A stretch of 36,386 bases of DNA from Selenomonas sp. oral taxon 126 (GTDB lineage: Bacteria; Bacillota; Negativicutes; Selenomonadales; Selenomonadaceae). The notes beneath the pieces were generated by a model. That model saw only the letters and a list, made by a program, of their open reading frames with translations, did no database searches and was not told the origin of the DNA. Below are positions 1 through 9,114 of this stretch, piece by piece. The DNA is taken from positions 525,036-561,421 of the forward strand of contig NZ_CP016201.1 of assembly GCF_001683335.1 (NCBI RefSeq), in the 5' to 3' direction. Position 1 is the first letter of the stretch, and every line of letters starts with the position of its first letter. The position numbers and the translations under genes are program-made.

Positions 1-1384
1 ACTCCATCGCTTGGAGCATATTTTTATGGTTTTCCCCTGCATCAAAATCCTTGGCGTCACGCAGGCAATCACTGCGGAAGATCCCTTTCAAAGCCTTTCC
101 TCGATATGCAGAGAATACCTCCTCCACGGCGCGATGCTCGATGAAATAACCAGCCACGGCCTCTACGTCAAGCTCATCGGAAAACGAGAAAACACCGGGA
201 AAGTTTTTATACCAGCACTGCCCAAAGACGACCGCGGGCTTCCCGCCGGAAATCGCCTCCCAGCCCGCCGTTCCGCTTATGGTTGCAACAAACTGACTGT
301 GCTGCATGAGCTGATATGTATCTACCGAACGTGAAATATACCGCACCTGTGGCAGACATGACAATCGTTTGAAAAAATATTTTTCCCGCATCCAGAACAG
401 CTGCTTCGGATTCTCCTTGACGTAAATCAGCCAGTCTTTCGGAAGAATGCGTGCCAGCTGCTCGATCGCCAAGAGCTGATCACGATAGCAACCGCCAAGC
501 GTATCCGTAGTCATCTCCGGCTGTAGGTGCAGCGGAAAATATACATACTTTTCACTCCAGCTGATATTGCTCGCCTCTGCGCGCCTTGCTGCTCTAAGAT
601 ACTCTTTGGTGCGAAAATACCGGCTGATGCCGAGGACAATACGGCGCTCAATGAAATCCGCGACAGAATCATATTTGTCTCCGTGACGCTTTAATATCGC
701 CCGTCGTTCTGCAAGCCATGCACGCGGATGCGTGAAAAGGCGAAACCTGCGTTTGCCAGACTTGCCCAAATCCTCCCGAATCCGCTCTTCGGTCATATAT
801 GCCAGCTCTTTCCGATAGGTTTTCTCGATCTGTACCACGCTTTGCCCTGCGCTCTGTACCCTAGGTTGGATCTCAAAGATACCATAATCCTCTATTGATG
901 TGCAAATATGAAAAAAGTCCGCCTGCTCAGAGGGAACCAATGAATAGGTCTGAATCCCTAAAATGCGCGCTGCCGCATAAATGACACTGACGGTAGGACC
1001 ATGCGGCAAATCTTGAAAGAGAACTGCTTCCGCATGCACGCGGCGCAGCGCATCGGCAAAATAATTTGCCATCATATGGACAACATGCTTGTATTCGTAG
1101 TATGGCAAACGATAAAATTCCGTATCACGCGCAAAGTTCGCTAAGATATAGTCAAGTTCAGTAAAAAGGCGACGCTCGTCCATCTCTGTTAATGTCGGTG
1201 TATAAGACAAGCCTCTCCGCCATGATGTGATAAACACCTCTGCCGAAGGGAAATCAGAAAACGCCGCCCGATTTTCTTCTGCAATGTACCATTTTACAAT
1301 CTCTATCGTTCCATTCTTATGAAATTCCTTTAAAACATCACGAATTAGGTCGCCATCCAGTTCCACAATCACAAAGCGTCTCAT
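1..1384 (-). CDS. Capsule-synthesis-like protein, 3' end beyond left edge
   Basis: An open minus-strand frame runs from ATG at 1384 to the left edge without a stop; 461 codons are visible. The product starts MRRFVIVELDGDLIRDVL. Its middle and C-terminal parts (YFPLHLQPE, then DWLIYVKENPKQ, then SGTAGWEAISGGKPAVVFG) have the pattern of the Capsule_synth/KpsC-KpsS-like family of surface-polysaccharide glycosyltransferases, which is the basis of the call. ATG 1384 is preferred because GAGAGGG lies just upstream; an in-frame ATG at 1417 has no good site. It is the last visible gene of the LPS operon and its codons look more AT-rich than those of the heptose genes, as is common in variable surface-polysaccharide genes. 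The exact sugar and acceptor cannot be read. A generic GT-B glycosyltransferase is the alternative. Confidence 0.7.
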   Translation of the reverse strand, partial: MRRFVIVELDGDLIRDVLKEFHKNGTIEIVKWYIAEENRAAFSDFPSAEVFITSWRRGLSYTPTLTEMDERRLFTELDYILANFARDTEFYRLPYYEYKHVVHMMANYFADALRRVHAEAVLFQDLPHGPTVSVIYAAARILGIQTYSLVPSEQADFFHICTSIEDYGIFEIQPRVQSAGQSVVQIEKTYRKELAYMTEERIREDLGKSGKRRFRLFTHPRAWLAERRAILKRHGDKYDSVADFIERRIVLGISRYFRTKEYLRAARRAEASNISWSEKYVYFPLHLQPEMTTDTLGGCYRDQLLAIEQLARILPKDWLIYVKENPKQLFWMREKYFFKRLSCLPQVRYISRSVDTYQLMQHSQFVATISGTAGWEAISGGKPAVVFGQCWYKNFPGVFSFSDELDVEAVAGYFIEHRAVEEVFSAYRGKALKGIFRSDCLRDAKDFDAGENHKNMLQAME

Positions 1385-1427
1385 GACACACGCCCTCTCT
1401 ATCTGTGTTTCCTTCATATGCGATCAC

Positions 1428-2333
1428 TTAAAGGGGAGTCATAAAGGCTTTCACGCGCTCTGAAATCTCTGCATCCACCTCATCCAGCATGGCAAACCGC
1501 CGCCGATAGACGGCACGCTTGCGCGTCGGCACCTCCTCCATTGTCTTGCGCGGGAGCGTGAGAGGGAGTTCATAGAAGCGTGCATCCTCCGTCTTCCGTC
1601 CGCCTGCCTCTTCCCAAAATGCACCAAAGTCCGTCTTGAGCTTGCGATCGCGGCGGATGTGGTTATTCGCGTAGTAGCCTGCATTCGAGACGGCGAGAAT
1701 GCGCTGCACGCCAAGCGCACGCGCAACTGCCTGCGTCATATAGAGGATGAGATTCTTCGTGCGGAAGCGGTGGGCGCGCTTTGTCATCTCGCGGACAAAA
1801 TCCTGCGCGTCCTCGGTATTGGGTCCCTGCATGGCACCGATCACAAGCGTCGGCTGCCCGTCACGCTGCTCAATCCAAAAGATGATCTGATAGAGATGCG
1901 TCCCGTTCACATCCATCATCACAGAGAGCAACCCCTCCTTGCGCTGTCCCGGCTCGAATTTCAGACAGGCATTCCACTCTATATCCGTCTCCTGTGACCG
2001 CCAGATTTCGCGTGGACGCTCGAGTGCGAGATCGACAAAATCCGCAGGGTTCAGACGTGCTTCAAGAAAGGCATAATGATCCTTGATGAGTGCGATCCGC
2101 GTGCCCACGGTCGAGCCCGCATAAAAAAAGGCACGCGTCGCCTGCTCGAGCGGAAACGGGTTGCGCTCGTAGACGGCACACCGCGCTTCTGTTTCCTGAA
2201 AGAATTCGTACAGTTCGCGCAGTTGCTTCCTATGCAGGAGTCCGCGCACCATAAAGACGAGCGCACGGTGGCGCTCGCGCGGGTTTTCCCAGCGATAGGC
2301 GCGATGGGCGACGGCGCGAATCTCAGCAAGCAT
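1428..2333 (-). CDS. DUF535 (VirK/YbjX) family protein
   Basis: The product has 301 aa and begins MLAEIRAVAHRAYRWENP. The frame stays open upstream to 2438, but ATG 2333 has GGAG seven bases before it and follows the stop of the preceding gene, so it is the likely start. The long central block (DHYAFLEARL, GTHLYQIIFWIE, LVIGAMQGPN, SNAGYYANNHIRRDRKLKTDF) matches the DUF535/VirK-YbjX family. Members are cytosolic proteins of unknown biochemistry; some are linked to virulence and envelope stress in enteric bacteria. No signal peptide or membrane segment is visible. It sits inside the LPS operon between two glycosyltransferase-type genes, so a role in LPS modification or its control is plausible, but this is inference. 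Confidence 0.75.
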   Translation of the reverse strand: MLAEIRAVAHRAYRWENPRERHRALVFMVRGLLHRKQLRELYEFFQETEARCAVYERNPFPLEQATRAFFYAGSTVGTRIALIKDHYAFLEARLNPADFVDLALERPREIWRSQETDIEWNACLKFEPGQRKEGLLSVMMDVNGTHLYQIIFWIEQRDGQPTLVIGAMQGPNTEDAQDFVREMTKRAHRFRTKNLILYMTQAVARALGVQRILAVSNAGYYANNHIRRDRKLKTDFGAFWEEAGGRKTEDARFYELPLTLPRKTMEEVPTRKRAVYRRRFAMLDEVDAEISERVKAFMTPL

Positions 2334-2347
2334 AGGCAAACTCCGTT

Positions 2348-3493
2348 TCAATTTTTCTCTGCGAGGATCGCCGCAATCTGCGCGGCGACACGCGACGGTG
2401 CATAGTAGCGCGCCGCCTCTTCGAGCGCATGGTGCCAATGCGGCGCGCGGCTGTCATATTCGTTGATAAAGGTCTCGAGCGTCCGCCCGAGTGCGGCGGA
2501 ATCACCGCTGGGAAAGGTCTCCCCAACAGAAAACCGTTCAAATACAGCGGGATTCATATCATCGCTCACGAGCACGGGTTTTTGAAAACCAATCGCCGTA
2601 AAGAGCACTGCACTGCACTGGTAGCGGTAACGCTCTGCCGAGTACGGCAGGAGGAGCGCATCCACCCCCGCAATGGCGCGCTGCCACTCCGCACCGATCA
2701 AGCCGCGATGCAGGAACGTAATCCCCTTGCCGTCATAGGCGGCGATGATGCGCTCGAACTCCTCCGCATCCTCCGCGTGCATCGTCGATCCCTGTACAAG
2801 CAGGCGAACGGGGCGTGTATAATGTCCCGCAAGATAGACATTGAGCAGATCCTCGAGCCTTTTTTCCCTGCGAAACTGTCCAAAGAAGCCGATGGTAACA
2901 GGTTCATCCTCCTTGACAGGCATGCGCGGAGCAGCTTCAATATCCCGCGGAATATAGGTCGGCGGCACGATGAAGCGCAGATTTTCGGGACGTTTCCCAA
3001 AGATAGCGTCTCCAAAAGTAATGACCGTCGGTCGGATATTGGGATATTCCAGCAACCCATGTACGGCATCGAAAAAGGAGTCGGCGTCCTTCGGCGTGAT
3101 TCCATGATGAAGAAACATGACGGGCACAGGCGAGCGGCGCAGGACGCTGTGGCGAAGCGCACGCAAATAACGATAGGTTGCCGTCGGAACGATGAGCGCA
3201 TCAAACGCTCCCGCCTCCGCCGCCTGATAGAGTTGGCGATACCAGCTGAACCGACGGCGCGTGCGCCTGAGAGAGATCACAAGTTTCCCGATGCCGCGCG
3301 CATGTGTGTAGGAAACGGGTCCGCCGGAGAGATGGCGCACCTCTGTATGATAGTCCATTCCAAAACGAAAGCCTTCGGGCACATAGAACACGATCTCATG
3401 TCCGAGCGCTTTCAGTTCCTCCACAAGAATACGATCAAAGTCGACCTCGTGACCACCGGGCGTCATGATGTTTTCAAAGATGGCAATTTTCAT
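2348..3493 (-). CDS. GT-B fold glycosyltransferase
   Basis: The product has 381 aa and begins MKIAIFENIMTPGGHEVDFD. The N-terminal half has the look of an acceptor-binding Rossmann domain with VMFLHHGITP near its end. The C-terminal half has VTIGFFGQFRREKRLEDLL and SAVLFTAIGFQKPVLVSDD, where a GT4-type enzyme binds its nucleotide sugar, although the usual E-x7-E signature is not obvious. GAGGGA precedes the ATG. It most likely adds a sugar to the LPS core or an attached glycan on the cytoplasmic face of the inner membrane. Donor and acceptor are unknown. It lies 20 bases after the GT2 gene in the same operon. Confidence 0.7.
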   Translation of the reverse strand: MKIAIFENIMTPGGHEVDFDRILVEELKALGHEIVFYVPEGFRFGMDYHTEVRHLSGGPVSYTHARGIGKLVISLRRTRRRFSWYRQLYQAAEAGAFDALIVPTATYRYLRALRHSVLRRSPVPVMFLHHGITPKDADSFFDAVHGLLEYPNIRPTVITFGDAIFGKRPENLRFIVPPTYIPRDIEAAPRMPVKEDEPVTIGFFGQFRREKRLEDLLNVYLAGHYTRPVRLLVQGSTMHAEDAEEFERIIAAYDGKGITFLHRGLIGAEWQRAIAGVDALLLPYSAERYRYQCSAVLFTAIGFQKPVLVSDDMNPAVFERFSVGETFPSGDSAALGRTLETFINEYDSRAPHWHHALEEAARYYAPSRVAAQIAAILAEKN

Positions 3494-3513
3494 ATGTTCC
3501 CTCTGCTTTTTCT

Positions 3514-4284
3514 CTATGCAGACCGAAATGATGTCAAGGAATCAGAATCCGTTTCCATATAATGCAGCTTGATATATTTCACCATCGTATAAAAACCATG
3601 CGTCATAGCGAGGATAAAACCAAGCCGCCCGTCGAGGAAGCCGCGCTGCAGAATATAAAAACGAAAGAACGCAAACGGCGGATCAAGTAAAATCTTGAGG
3701 AACGAGGCCCGCTTTCCGTCTGCATACTGACGCTCCGCCATGAGGGTCGTATACTGATTGAATTTCTGAAAATACCGATCCCAGTCCGTATAGGTATAGT
3801 GCAGGAGACTTCCCTTCAGGCGGCGAACGGGGAGATCGGACACCGTACGCTCGTGCACGAGCCCCTCCCAGCGCACGGCATCGCGTGGGAAGAAACGGCG
3901 CGGATAGTCCGGTCGGTGACCGCCGTAGTACATCCGCTGCCCAAATGCGACGTTGATCCGCTTGATCTCGTACACGGCGCGCGCATTCTCCGCCATCACA
4001 CGGCGCATTTCCGCCTCCGTCCCCTCGTTCACACGTTCATCCGCATCCACGTAGAGTACCCAGTCTGCATCCGTCTGCGTGAGCGCGAAGTTGCGCTGTC
4101 CCGCAAAGTCTCCTGCCAGAGGATGTGAAATGACACGCGCACCCGCCGCCCGTGCCAGCTCCGTCGTGTGATCTGTGCTGTCATCGTCGATAACGAGAAT
4201 CTCATCGGCAAACGAGGCGCTCCGAATGCACGCCTCGATGTGCCGCTCCTCATTGTGCGTGAGAATGATAACGGCAAGTTTCAC
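3514..4284 (-). CDS. GT2 glycosyltransferase, WaaE/KdtX-like
   Basis: The product has 256 aa. GTG at 4284 is the start, with GGAGG seven bases upstream. The family 2 fold is shown by VIILTHNEERHIEACI at the N-terminus, EILVIDDDSTDHT, and the metal-binding DxD in DWVLYVDADERV. The middle block (YYGGHRPDYPRRFFPRD, WEGLVHE) is typical of the WaaE/KdtX subgroup, which adds glucose to the LPS inner core in some Gram-negatives. The C-terminus has a hydrophobic or amphipathic stretch that could touch the membrane. It is cotranscribed with gmhB, 20 bases upstream. The sugar added here is not proven by sequence. Confidence 0.82.
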   Translation of the reverse strand: MKLAVIILTHNEERHIEACIRSASFADEILVIDDDSTDHTTELARAAGARVISHPLAGDFAGQRNFALTQTDADWVLYVDADERVNEGTEAEMRRVMAENARAVYEIKRINVAFGQRMYYGGHRPDYPRRFFPRDAVRWEGLVHERTVSDLPVRRLKGSLLHYTYTDWDRYFQKFNQYTTLMAERQYADGKRASFLKILLDPPFAFFRFYILQRGFLDGRLGFILAMTHGFYTMVKYIKLHYMETDSDSLTSFRSA

Positions 4285-4304
4285 ATGAGCACCTCCTCGA
4301 CAGG

Positions 4305-4814
4305 TTATTCCTCTTGTTCTATAGCACGCCGCACACAGTCCACGAGACTCCCCCCCGTATACCGTACTCCCTTCACCCCCGCATTTTCAGCAGCAGCAAC
4401 ATCGCTCTCCGCATCGCCGAACATCCACGAGGCGGCAGGGTCGATATCGTGCTCCGCAATCGCGCGCAGAATCATGCCGGGCGCAGGCTTGCGGCAGTCG
4501 CAGCTCTTCGCATAGGCGGGGAGCTTTCCCTCTATATGGTGGGGGCAGTAGTAGAATGCGTCGATGTGCGCACCATGCGCGGCAAGCTCCGCATTCATCC
4601 AGTCGTGGAGTCTGTGCACGGCAGCCTCGTCGTAGTAGCCGCGCGCGATGCCGCTCTGGTTCGTGACGACGATGACGAGATAGCCGTGTTCATTCGCCCA
4701 GCGAATCGCTTCGATTGCGCCCTCGATCCAGACGAACTTCTCAGGCTCGTGGAGATAGTGCACGTCGACGTTGAGCGTGCCGTCGCGGTCAAAGAAGATC
4801 GCCTTAGTCGGCAT
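4305..4814 (-). CDS. gmhB: D-glycero-D-manno-heptose 1,7-bisphosphate phosphatase
   Basis: This 169-aa HAD-superfamily phosphatase removes the C7 phosphate of heptose 1,7-bisphosphate in ADP-heptose synthesis. Motif I is FFDRDGT with D9 and D11. TNQSG (51-55) is motif II. The zinc loop has C90 and H92 in CPHH plus C105 and C107 in CDC, as in GmhB rather than in histidinol phosphatase. GDAESD carries the last HAD acidic residues. The length is normal for the family. Its 5' end overlaps hldD by 11 bases, so the two are translationally coupled. No strong ribosome site is seen, consistent with coupling. Confidence 0.93.
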   Translation of the reverse strand: MPTKAIFFDRDGTLNVDVHYLHEPEKFVWIEGAIEAIRWANEHGYLVIVVTNQSGIARGYYDEAAVHRLHDWMNAELAAHGAHIDAFYYCPHHIEGKLPAYAKSCDCRKPAPGMILRAIAEHDIDPAASWMFGDAESDVAAAENAGVKGVRYTGGSLVDCVRRAIEQEE

Positions 4815-5775
4815 AGGGGAAGTACCCGCCCGCCGTCAGGAAGTCGCAGTATTCCTTGACTGCCTCCTCCATCGGCGTGAAGCCGCCGTCGTAGCCCGCC
4901 GCAAGGAGAGCGGTCGTATCTGCCTGCGTGTAGTTCTGATACTTGCCGCGCAGCACCTCGGGGAAGTCGCGGTAGACGATTTTGCCCTTGCCGAGCGCGG
5001 CGATGACGGCACGCGCCGCCTCGTTGTAGCTGTGTGCGACGCCCGTGCCGCAGTTGTAGATGCCGCTCTCGCCGCCGTGCTCGAAGAAATGGAGGTTGAC
5101 GCGCACGACATCCCCGACGTAGACAAAGTCACGCCGCTGCTCGCCGTCCGCCAGCCCGTCCGTTCCGCGGAAGAGACGCGCCTCGCCCGTCTCCATGATC
5201 TGATGGTAGAGCTGGTAGAAGATGGACGCCATCTTCCCCTTGTGATGCTCCTGCGGCCCGTAGACGTTGAAGTATTTCAGCCCGACGATGGGGCTGCGCG
5301 CCTCGGGGATGACCTGCCGTACATAGCGGTCGAACGCGAGCTTAGAGAACGCATAGGGATTGAGCGCATCCTCGCAGCGTCCGCCCTCGGTGAAGCCGTG
5401 CTTCCCGCCGCCGTAGGTCGAGGCGGAGGAGGCGTAGAAGAATGGAATCCTCGCGCCCATCGCAAAGTGCAGGAGGGCCTTGGAGTAGGAGTAGTTCACC
5501 TTCATCATGTAGTTGACATCGTACTCCATCGTATCCGAGCACGCGCCCTCGTGGAAGATCGCGTCGATGTCCGTGCCGTCGAAGTCGCCCTCCTCGATGA
5601 GGTGGAGGAAATCGTCCTTCTGCTGGTAGTCGATGAAGTGCAGCCCGCGCAGATTCTTATAGTTCTCGCCGTCCGCAAGATCGTCAACGATGAGGATGTC
5701 CTTGTGCCCGCGCGCGTTCAGCGCGTGGACGAGATTGCTGCCGATAAAGCCGGCACCGCCCGTAACGATAATCAT
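4804..5775 (-). CDS. hldD: ADP-L-glycero-D-manno-heptose 6-epimerase
   Basis: The product has 323 aa, the usual family length. It converts ADP-D,D-heptose to ADP-L,D-heptose, the donor for inner-core heptosyltransferases. The NAD(P)-binding motif GGAGFIGSN is at the N-terminus. The short-chain dehydrogenase active site is visible as SS at 116-117 and Y141-x3-K145 (YAFSK). VGLKYFNVYGPQEHHKGKMA, typical of HldD, follows. The start at 5775 overlaps the stop of the kinase gene by four bases (ATGA), and GGAGG lies ten bases upstream. Confidence 0.95.
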   Translation of the reverse strand: MIIVTGGAGFIGSNLVHALNARGHKDILIVDDLADGENYKNLRGLHFIDYQQKDDFLHLIEEGDFDGTDIDAIFHEGACSDTMEYDVNYMMKVNYSYSKALLHFAMGARIPFFYASSASTYGGGKHGFTEGGRCEDALNPYAFSKLAFDRYVRQVIPEARSPIVGLKYFNVYGPQEHHKGKMASIFYQLYHQIMETGEARLFRGTDGLADGEQRRDFVYVGDVVRVNLHFFEHGGESGIYNCGTGVAHSYNEAARAVIAALGKGKIVYRDFPEVLRGKYQNYTQADTTALLAAGYDGGFTPMEEAVKEYCDFLTAGGYFPYAD

Positions 5776-6770
5776 GAATTTGCCACCTCCTGACGGTCGA
5801 GCACCTGCAGCAGTTCCTCCCTGCTCACCGCATACGTTCCAAGTTTCGAGACAACAACGCTCGCCGCAACATTCGCGAGATACGCGCCGTCCGCAGGCTT
5901 CAGTCCGCCCGCGAGTGCGAGTCCGAACACAGCGATCACCGTATCACCCGCACCCGAGACATCAAATACCTCCTGTGCGCGCGTCGGAATGTGCGCGACC
6001 TCCTCGCCGTGGATGAGCGAAAGCCCCTTTGACGAGCGCGTGAGGACAACATTGCGGATGCCGAACTTGCGGATGGCATAGCGCGCCGCCTTTTCGACCT
6101 CGAAGTTGTCATTCGAAATCGGCTCGAGCATGATCTCGTTGATTTCCTTGATGTTCGGCGTGAGATAGTCGGCATCGCGGTATTTCGCCCACTGTGCGCC
6201 CTTCGGGTCAACGATGACGGGCACGCCGTGATCGTGCGCCGCGCGGATGATGTGCTGGCATGCAAACTCCGTGCACGCGCCCTTGCCATAGTCCGAGATG
6301 ATGACGCAGTCCATGCTCTCGTTGAGTTTTTGATCGATATACGAGAGATACTGCTCCGCATACGCGCCGTCAATCGGGCTGGCATCCTCGAAGTCGAGGC
6401 GGAGCATCTGCTGATGCCCGCCGATGATGCGAATCTTCGTCGTGGTCGGGCGATCCGTGTGAACCAGCCCCGCGTAGTCAATCCCGCGCGCGGCGAATTT
6501 CTCAAGGAGGCTCTTGCAGTGCGCGTCATCGCCGACATAGCCCGCAATGCTCACATTCGTCCCGAGCAGCGCGAGGTTGTGCGCGACGTTCGCCGCACCG
6601 CCGAGGGTCTCGCGCGTGCCCGTCACGTGCGTGATCGGCACGGGCGCCTCGGGCGAAATGCGCGTGACCTCGCCCGAGTAATACTTATCGAGCATGACAT
6701 CGCCGACAACGAGAATGTTGCTGCGTACACTCTTCTCCGCAACGGTTGCGCGGATCTTTGCCATATCCAT
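5772..6770 (-). CDS. rfaE1: D-glycero-beta-D-manno-heptose-7-phosphate kinase (HldE N-domain type)
   Basis: This 332-aa PfkB-family kinase phosphorylates heptose 7-phosphate at C1. Visible features are VVGDVMLDKYYSGEVTRISP near the N-terminus, the glycine motif GGAANVAHNLALLG (57-70), SDYGKG, the heptose-kinase motif VDPKGAQWAKYRDADYLTPN (187-206), and FDVSGAGDT (269-277) with catalytic base D276. It lacks the C-terminal nucleotidyltransferase domain of enterobacterial HldE; that activity is encoded separately at 9115-9579. AGGAG precedes ATG 6770 by seven bases. A second PfkB kinase lies upstream in the same operon. This copy has the more canonical heptose-kinase motifs, so it is the best candidate for the pathway enzyme. 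Confidence 0.92.
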   Translation of the reverse strand: MDMAKIRATVAEKSVRSNILVVGDVMLDKYYSGEVTRISPEAPVPITHVTGTRETLGGAANVAHNLALLGTNVSIAGYVGDDAHCKSLLEKFAARGIDYAGLVHTDRPTTTKIRIIGGHQQMLRLDFEDASPIDGAYAEQYLSYIDQKLNESMDCVIISDYGKGACTEFACQHIIRAAHDHGVPVIVDPKGAQWAKYRDADYLTPNIKEINEIMLEPISNDNFEVEKAARYAIRKFGIRNVVLTRSSKGLSLIHGEEVAHIPTRAQEVFDVSGAGDTVIAVFGLALAGGLKPADGAYLANVAASVVVSKLGTYAVSREELLQVLDRQEVANS

Positions 6771-6795
6771 GAGAACGCTCCTATCTTTGAAAATA

Positions 6796-7992
6796 TCAAT
6801 CGAAACCGTGTGCTTTCAGCCCTGCGGGCATCACGGGGCGGACGACGCGTGCCGCCGCCCCCTCCGGTGCAAGGACAAACGTGCCGTCCACCTGCTCCAC
6901 GACCCGCGTCTCGAACGCCGTCGGTGCCGCAAGCGCATAGGCGGGCTGCTCCCCGCACTCCGCAAGCATCTGGTCGGCATAGCGGATGATGAGGTCGGAC
7001 GGCATTCCCTTCATGCACTTCATATGCTCCTCGCCCGTGAGCGGGCATTCGTGAATGCGGCAGGGGTGGCACGGCACGGGCGCGCGCACGGAGATGCTGC
7101 GCGCATCGTACGGGTAGAAACCGGGGATGGGTGACGCGCCAAACATACAGAGGACGGGCACATGCATTGCAACGCCGACGTGCATAGGACCTGAGTCTGT
7201 CGTGATGAAGAGGATGCAGCGCCGCAGGAGCCCTGCGAGAACGCCGAGGCTGACCTTCCCCGTAAAGATGTGCAGGCGCTCGTTGTCGCGCTCCCGCATC
7301 TGTGCGCGGCAGTGCTCGACAATCTCCACATCCATCGGCCCGCCCATGACGGCAATGTGATAGCCGCGCGCGAGGTAGGTATCCGCCACCTCCGCAAAGT
7401 ATTCGTCCACCCACCGCTTTGTCAGCCAGCTCGCGCCGATGTTGAGTGCGATCACCTTGTCCTCCGGCGCGAAATGCGCCGCCCAGAGGCGCGCCGCTTC
7501 CTCCTCTGCCGCAGGGGGCAGCCACATCTGGAGCCCTGCCTCCGTAATCTCGTCGATTACGCCCGCCGCGCGCAGAGCCGCATAGTGCGAGTGGATCTCG
7601 TGCATAATCATATGCTGATCGGGACTGACATGGTCAAAGAGGAGCGCAAAGCCGGGCTTGGCATAACCAATGATGTGCTTGCCGCCGCTGAGTGCCGCGA
7701 GTGCCGAGGCGCGTTCGTTGCGGTGGAGATTGACAACGAGATCGTATTTCTTTTCCCGCAGCCGCCATGCAAAGCGCAGGATGCCGAGGAGACTGCTGTC
7801 CTTCCCCTTCTTGTCGATCAGGAGGCATTCGTCGATGTTCCGATTCTCCCGCACGATGTCCGCGAGTTTCGCATCCGCGAGCAGGGTGATGCGCGCGGCG
7901 GGATAGTTCTGCCGCAGCGTGTGCAGCACGGGCGTCACGAGCATCAGGTCGCCGAGGTGCATGAGGTTGATGACGAGAATGTTTCGGTACAA
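6796..7992 (-). CDS. Glycosyltransferase family 9, LPS heptosyltransferase
   Basis: The product has 398 aa with the start taken as TTG 7992, which has GGGAGG eight bases upstream and gives a normal GT9 N-terminus (YRNILVINLMHLGDLMLVTP). The frame stays open to GTG 8028, but that start has no ribosome site and would add an odd leader. The C-terminal donor domain has FITTDSGPMHVGVAMHVPV, typical of WaaF/WaaC/WaaQ enzymes, which transfer heptose from ADP-heptose to the inner core. Near the end there is a cysteine-containing segment, PCHPCRIHECPL, often seen in heptosyltransferases from Firmicutes-type diderms. The last 45 or so residues extend past the core fold. It is the second of two tandem GT9 genes; which heptose each adds is unknown. 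Confidence 0.88.
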   Translation of the reverse strand: MYRNILVINLMHLGDLMLVTPVLHTLRQNYPAARITLLADAKLADIVRENRNIDECLLIDKKGKDSSLLGILRFAWRLREKKYDLVVNLHRNERASALAALSGGKHIIGYAKPGFALLFDHVSPDQHMIMHEIHSHYAALRAAGVIDEITEAGLQMWLPPAAEEEAARLWAAHFAPEDKVIALNIGASWLTKRWVDEYFAEVADTYLARGYHIAVMGGPMDVEIVEHCRAQMRERDNERLHIFTGKVSLGVLAGLLRRCILFITTDSGPMHVGVAMHVPVLCMFGASPIPGFYPYDARSISVRAPVPCHPCRIHECPLTGEEHMKCMKGMPSDLIIRYADQMLAECGEQPAYALAAPTAFETRVVEQVDGTFVLAPEGAAARVVRPVMPAGLKAHGFD

Positions 7993-8029
7993 ACTTACAG
8001 CCTCCCACAGGCGAATACTTCCCTGCACA

Positions 8030-9052
8030 CTACCGCGAAAGCAGCGGCCTCATTCTTTCCACGACCATCTCCGGCGTAATCGCCGCGAGGCAGTCCAGCC
8101 CCTTCGGGCAGGCGCGTTTCCAACAGGCGCGGCAGGGGCGGTCGACCTCGATGGCGTTCTCCTGCTGTCCGTACGGGCCGTTGCGGTTCGCGTCGGTCGG
8201 CCCCATGAGCATGACGGTCGGCGTGCCGAGCCCCGCCGCGAGGTGGACGGGTCCCGTATCGCCGCCGAGGACGAGCGCGGCGCGCGTGAAGATATGCGCG
8301 AGCTGCTTCAGATTCGTGCGCCCGACGAGATTCACGGGCGGAATCTCGCTCGCCGCCATGATGTCCTGCGCAAGCGTCTCATCGAGGCGCCCGCCGCCAA
8401 CGAGAATGGGGACGTAATGCGCGCGGTAGAGCCTGTCCGCAAGCGCGGCGAAATGCTCCACAGGCCAGCGCTTGTTCGGCCAGTTCGCACCGATGGCAAA
8501 GGCGACAAACGCGCGCCCATCCTGCACGCCCTCGCGCGCAAGCAGTGCCTCTGCTGCCGCTCGGTCGCGTTCGGATACGGCGACGGGAAAGCGCACCTCA
8601 TCGACCGTGCAGCCGAGTGCACGTGCAACATCGAGATAGCGCTCAACGATGTGCCCCGCTGCGTGCGCACCACGCACAGGACGGCTCACGAGATGCGCGC
8701 CCTCGCGCATATTCGCCGTCCCGACGCGCTGCCGTGCGCCCGCATTCCACACGATTGCCGCCGATTTGAACAGCCCCTGCAGATCGAGCGAGGCGTTATA
8801 GCGCCGCGCGCGCAGGCGGCGGCGAAAGGGACCGATCTCGTGCAGGAAGCCGCTGACGCTGCGGAACTTTGCCTTTTCAAAGAGGATGATGTCGTCGATG
8901 TAGGGATTGTCCTCGAGGATCGGATAGGCGGGCTTTTCGACGACCCACGTCAGGTGTGCCTCGGGGAAGCGCTCCTTGATGGCATACGAAACGGGCAGGG
9001 CATGAATCACATCGCCGATTGCGCTCAGTTTGACAACCAAGATGTTCTTCAT
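8030..9052 (-). CDS. Glycosyltransferase family 9, LPS heptosyltransferase
   Basis: The product has 340 aa starting at ATG 9052 (MKNILVVKLSAIGDVIHALP), with GGAGG seven bases upstream. An in-frame ATG at 9076 would put the ribosome site inside the gene. GT9 signatures are VVKLSAIGD at the N-terminus, SLDLQGLFKSA, FAIGANWPNKRWP and LVLGGDTGPVHLAAGLGTP. CRACWKRACPKGLDCL near the C-terminus is a cysteine cluster of the type used in related heptosyltransferases. The N-terminus resembles WaaC (heptosyltransferase I), which adds the first heptose to Kdo2-lipid A, so this is the better WaaC candidate of the two (inference). It lies about 60 bases after the adenylyltransferase gene. Confidence 0.9.
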   Translation of the reverse strand: MKNILVVKLSAIGDVIHALPVSYAIKERFPEAHLTWVVEKPAYPILEDNPYIDDIILFEKAKFRSVSGFLHEIGPFRRRLRARRYNASLDLQGLFKSAAIVWNAGARQRVGTANMREGAHLVSRPVRGAHAAGHIVERYLDVARALGCTVDEVRFPVAVSERDRAAAEALLAREGVQDGRAFVAFAIGANWPNKRWPVEHFAALADRLYRAHYVPILVGGGRLDETLAQDIMAASEIPPVNLVGRTNLKQLAHIFTRAALVLGGDTGPVHLAAGLGTPTVMLMGPTDANRNGPYGQQENAIEVDRPCRACWKRACPKGLDCLAAITPEMVVERMRPLLSR

Positions 9053-9114
9053 GTCCTGCCCTCCTTTCATCGTCAAAGGTTGGTTCTGGTGCTTATCCCA
9101 CGCGAACGCGCCCC

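Noticed and set aside
11-334. Plus-strand open frame of 107 codons at the left edge
   Set aside because: It lies antisense to the long capsule-synthesis-like frame, has no ribosome site and no recognisable protein pattern.
4771-5793. Plus-strand open frame of 340 codons opposite hldD
   Set aside because: It mirrors hldD in a GC-rich region. The product is an unstructured arginine/valine-rich shadow, while HldD motifs are clear on the other strand.
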